NCBI GenBank assembly: GCA_028291125.1
Contig: JAQGIN010000385.1
Span: 1 to 6,707, forward strand
Direction: 5' to 3'
DNA from: Caulobacter sp.
GTDB lineage: Bacteria > Pseudomonadota > Alphaproteobacteria > Caulobacterales > Caulobacteraceae
DNA length: 6,707 nucleotides
Shown: in pieces, positions 5,768-6,707 of the stretch
Position numbering within the stretch: position 1 is the first letter of the stretch
How the letters are laid out: each line of letters begins with the position of its first letter
Translations under genes and position numbers: made by a program
The notes under the pieces: generated by a model
Database searches by the model: none
The model's input: only the letters and a program-made list of their open reading frames with translations
What the model was told of the DNA's origin: nothing

Positions 5768-5823
5768 CCCCGTTTCCCAGGCGGGGACATCCTCCGCGGC
5801 CTTTCGAAGGGGCACTGAGCAGC

Positions 5824-6330
5824 ATGACCGATTTGAGCGCGCCGACCACGCCCTGGCGCGCGGGCGTGATTCAGGATTTCGCCCGCTCCGAACTGTTCGA
5901 CCGCACTTTCGAGGAAGGCATGGAGCTGGTCGAGGAGACCGCCGCCTATCTGGACGGCGCGGGCCGTCACGATTCCAAGATCCTGTCGAAGGCCGCCGCC
6001 CTGGCCTATGCCGGCGAGAGCATGCGCCTGACCACCCGGCTGATGCAGGTCGCCTCCTGGCTGCTGGTGCAGCGCGCGGTGCGCGAGGGCGACATGGCCG
6101 CCGAGGCCGCCTGCGCCGAAAGCTACCGGCTAGGGGCCGAGGGCGGAACCGGCGCCCCGATCGAGGACCTGCCCCACGGCCTGGCCAGCCTGCTGCAGCG
6201 CTCCGAGCGGCTATACGACCGTGTCCGCCACCTGGACCGCCGCATGTATGTCGAGGCCGAGGCCGGCGTCGAGGCCCCGCACCCGGTCCGCGCCCAGTTC
6301 GACCGCCTGACCGCCGCCTTCGGGCGCTGA
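5824..6330 (+). CDS. rcdA: ClpXP protease adaptor RcdA (DUF1465 family)
   Basis: In Caulobacter, RcdA binds ClpX once CpdR has primed it. It hands over substrates such as TacA directly and, with PopA and cyclic di-GMP, the master regulator CtrA. This 168-aa protein matches the DUF1465/RcdA family. Three long helices are predicted at about 15-45 (IQDFARSELFDRTFEEGMEL), 51-89 (AALAYAGESMRLTTRLMQVA) and 115-145 (GLASLLQRSERLYDRVRHLD), agreeing with the known three-helix bundle. A charged, flexible C-terminal tail follows (146-168), which in the model protein matters for function. There is no signal or membrane segment, so it should be cytosolic. The ATG at 5824 has AAGGGG 11 bases upstream, a slightly long spacing. 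The gene has its own sigma-54-type promoter and follows the DUF1192 gene. Downstream are REP-like elements and a shared terminator with rpmE. Confidence 0.9.
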   Translation: MTDLSAPTTPWRAGVIQDFARSELFDRTFEEGMELVEETAAYLDGAGRHDSKILSKAAALAYAGESMRLTTRLMQVASWLLVQRAVREGDMAAEAACAESYRLGAEGGTGAPIEDLPHGLASLLQRSERLYDRVRHLDRRMYVEAEAGVEAPHPVRAQFDRLTAAFGR

Positions 6331-6338
6331 GGTCAAAA

Positions 6339-6393
6339 AACCCTCTCCCAGAGGGAGAGGGAGGGGCCGCCGCGCAGCGGTGGGAGGGTGAGG
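6339..6393 (+). repeat. REP-like palindromic element, copy 1
   Basis: This 55-base element has two hairpins and a conserved tail. The first is a perfect 9-base-pair stem (6341-6349 with 6353-6361, loop AGA). The second has arms 6367-6373 and 6377-6383 around a GCA loop with one G-U pair. The tail is TGGGAGGGTGAGG. It is about 82% identical to the inverted copy at 6453-6508. Read on the minus strand the first hairpin is followed by TTTTTT (complement of 6335-6340), so it could also stop antisense transcription entering rcdA. Confidence 0.8.
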
Positions 6394-6452
6394 GGTTAAG
6401 ACGCCTGCCGCCCGTGGCCAGAATTCCAGCTTAAATCGGTGAGTCCGTAACA

Positions 6453-6508
6453 CCTCACCCTCCCACGCCTTCGGCGCGGGCCCCTCTCTCTCCTTCCAGG
6501 AGAGGGTT
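6453..6508 (-). repeat. REP-like palindromic element, copy 2 (inverted)
   Basis: The reverse complement of this segment aligns over its whole length with copy 1, with nine mismatches and one gap by my count. Its second hairpin has 8-base arms (complement of 6473-6480 and 6462-6469) around a GAA loop. The first hairpin is shorter, with six inner pairs. The 59 bases between the copies (6394-6452) contain no gene. The head-to-head arrangement resembles bacterial REP pairs (BIMEs); no REP-associated transposase gene is present in the window. Confidence 0.8.
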
Positions 6509-6529
6509 CAAGGAAAATCCCAAACGCGA

Positions 6530-6562
6530 AAAAGCCGGCGCGCGTTTCCGCGGCCGGCTTTT
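6530..6562. terminator. Bidirectional terminator between rcdA and rpmE
   Basis: AAAAGCCGGC (6530-6539) pairs with GCCGGCTTTT (6553-6562). Inside, CGCG (6541-6544) pairs with CGCG (6549-6552) around a TTTC loop, leaving only G6540 bulged. The A and T runs on either side make it functional on both strands. On the minus strand it ends rpmE 29 bases after its stop and has a GAAA loop. On the plus strand it would catch transcripts leaving rcdA. Confidence 0.9.
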
Positions 6563-6591
6563 CGTCGTCGCGGCGCAGATGCGCCCGCGCC

Positions 6592-6707
6592 TTACTTCTT
6601 GGCGGTGAAGCCCGCGAACTTGGCGTTGAAGCGCGACACGCGACCGCCACGGTCCATCAGGTGGGCGTTGCCGCCGGTCCACGCCGGGTGGGTGCGCGGA
6701 TCGATGT
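6592..6707 (-). CDS. rpmE: 50S ribosomal protein L31, 5' part cut by window edge
   Basis: The last 37 codons and TAA stop (6592-6594) of a minus-strand gene are present. The residues [12 protein letters not shown], then [18 protein letters not shown] and a Lys-Lys end, match the C-terminal half of ribosomal protein L31, a component of the 50S subunit at the intersubunit bridge. The N-terminal half, where a zinc-binding cysteine set would distinguish the zinc and non-zinc forms, lies outside the window. The start and promoter are also outside. The gene is convergent with rcdA and is followed by a strong terminator. Confidence 0.95.
   Translation of the reverse strand, partial: IDPRTHPAWTGGNAHLMDRGGRVSRFNAKFAGFTAKK

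Noticed and set aside
6335..6361. Hairpin after rcdA as its own terminator
   Set aside because: On the plus strand no T-run follows the stem; the A-run lies before it, so it could only act on the minus strand. It is better explained as part of the REP-like element.
5751..6434. Plus-strand open frame overlapping rcdA in another frame
   Set aside because: It is Arg/Gly/Pro-rich and runs through the REP element; the rcdA frame has family-level matches and a proper start.
6394..6452. Hidden gene or small RNA between the REP-like copies
   Set aside because: No open frame with a ribosome site and no promoter or independent terminator was seen; two TTAA motifs are too far apart for a CtrA site.

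Overview
The window is GC-rich alphaproteobacterial chromosome and most resembles Caulobacter or a close relative such as Phenylobacterium. This rests on the combination of RcdA (DUF1465), TrcR (DUF1013), DUF1192, two YdcH/DUF465 proteins, and a paired GC-rich palindromic repeat. I see no tRNA, rRNA, CRISPR array, insertion sequence or phage gene. It looks like ordinary core chromosome, with interest concentrated in cell-cycle regulators and their control DNA.

Layout, left to right. A GT61 glycosyltransferase is cut by the left edge (minus, 1-1091). Behind it on the same strand are a DUF465 coiled-coil protein (1156-1377), a TIGR02444 protein (1444-1893) and the flavin prenyltransferase ubiX (1890-2495); the last two overlap by 4 bases. 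A second, shorter DUF465 gene (2625-2798, plus) is divergent from ubiX. It ends at a strong two-way terminator shared with trcR (2855-3568, minus). Behind trcR on the minus strand lie a DUF72 gene (3661-4395) and a PIG3-type quinone oxidoreductase (4431-5405). Divergent from these are a DUF1192 gene (5495-5701, plus) and rcdA (5824-6330, plus). A pair of inverted REP-like elements (6339-6508) and a bidirectional terminator separate rcdA from the 3' end of rpmE (minus, 6592 to the right edge).

How it fits together. rcdA encodes a ClpXP adaptor component for cell-cycle proteolysis, and trcR a putative cell-cycle DNA-binding regulator. They lie about 2.3 kb apart, separated by metabolic genes. 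The rcdA promoter region carries an essentially perfect sigma-54 -24/-12 element. A known RcdA cargo in Caulobacter is TacA, itself a sigma-54 activator, so a feedback loop is possible. ubiX makes prenylated FMN for UbiD-type decarboxylation in ubiquinone synthesis. The trcR leader carries a GAAA-capped hairpin that pairs fully only in the trcR sense strand. The two REP-like copies show compensatory base-pair swaps.
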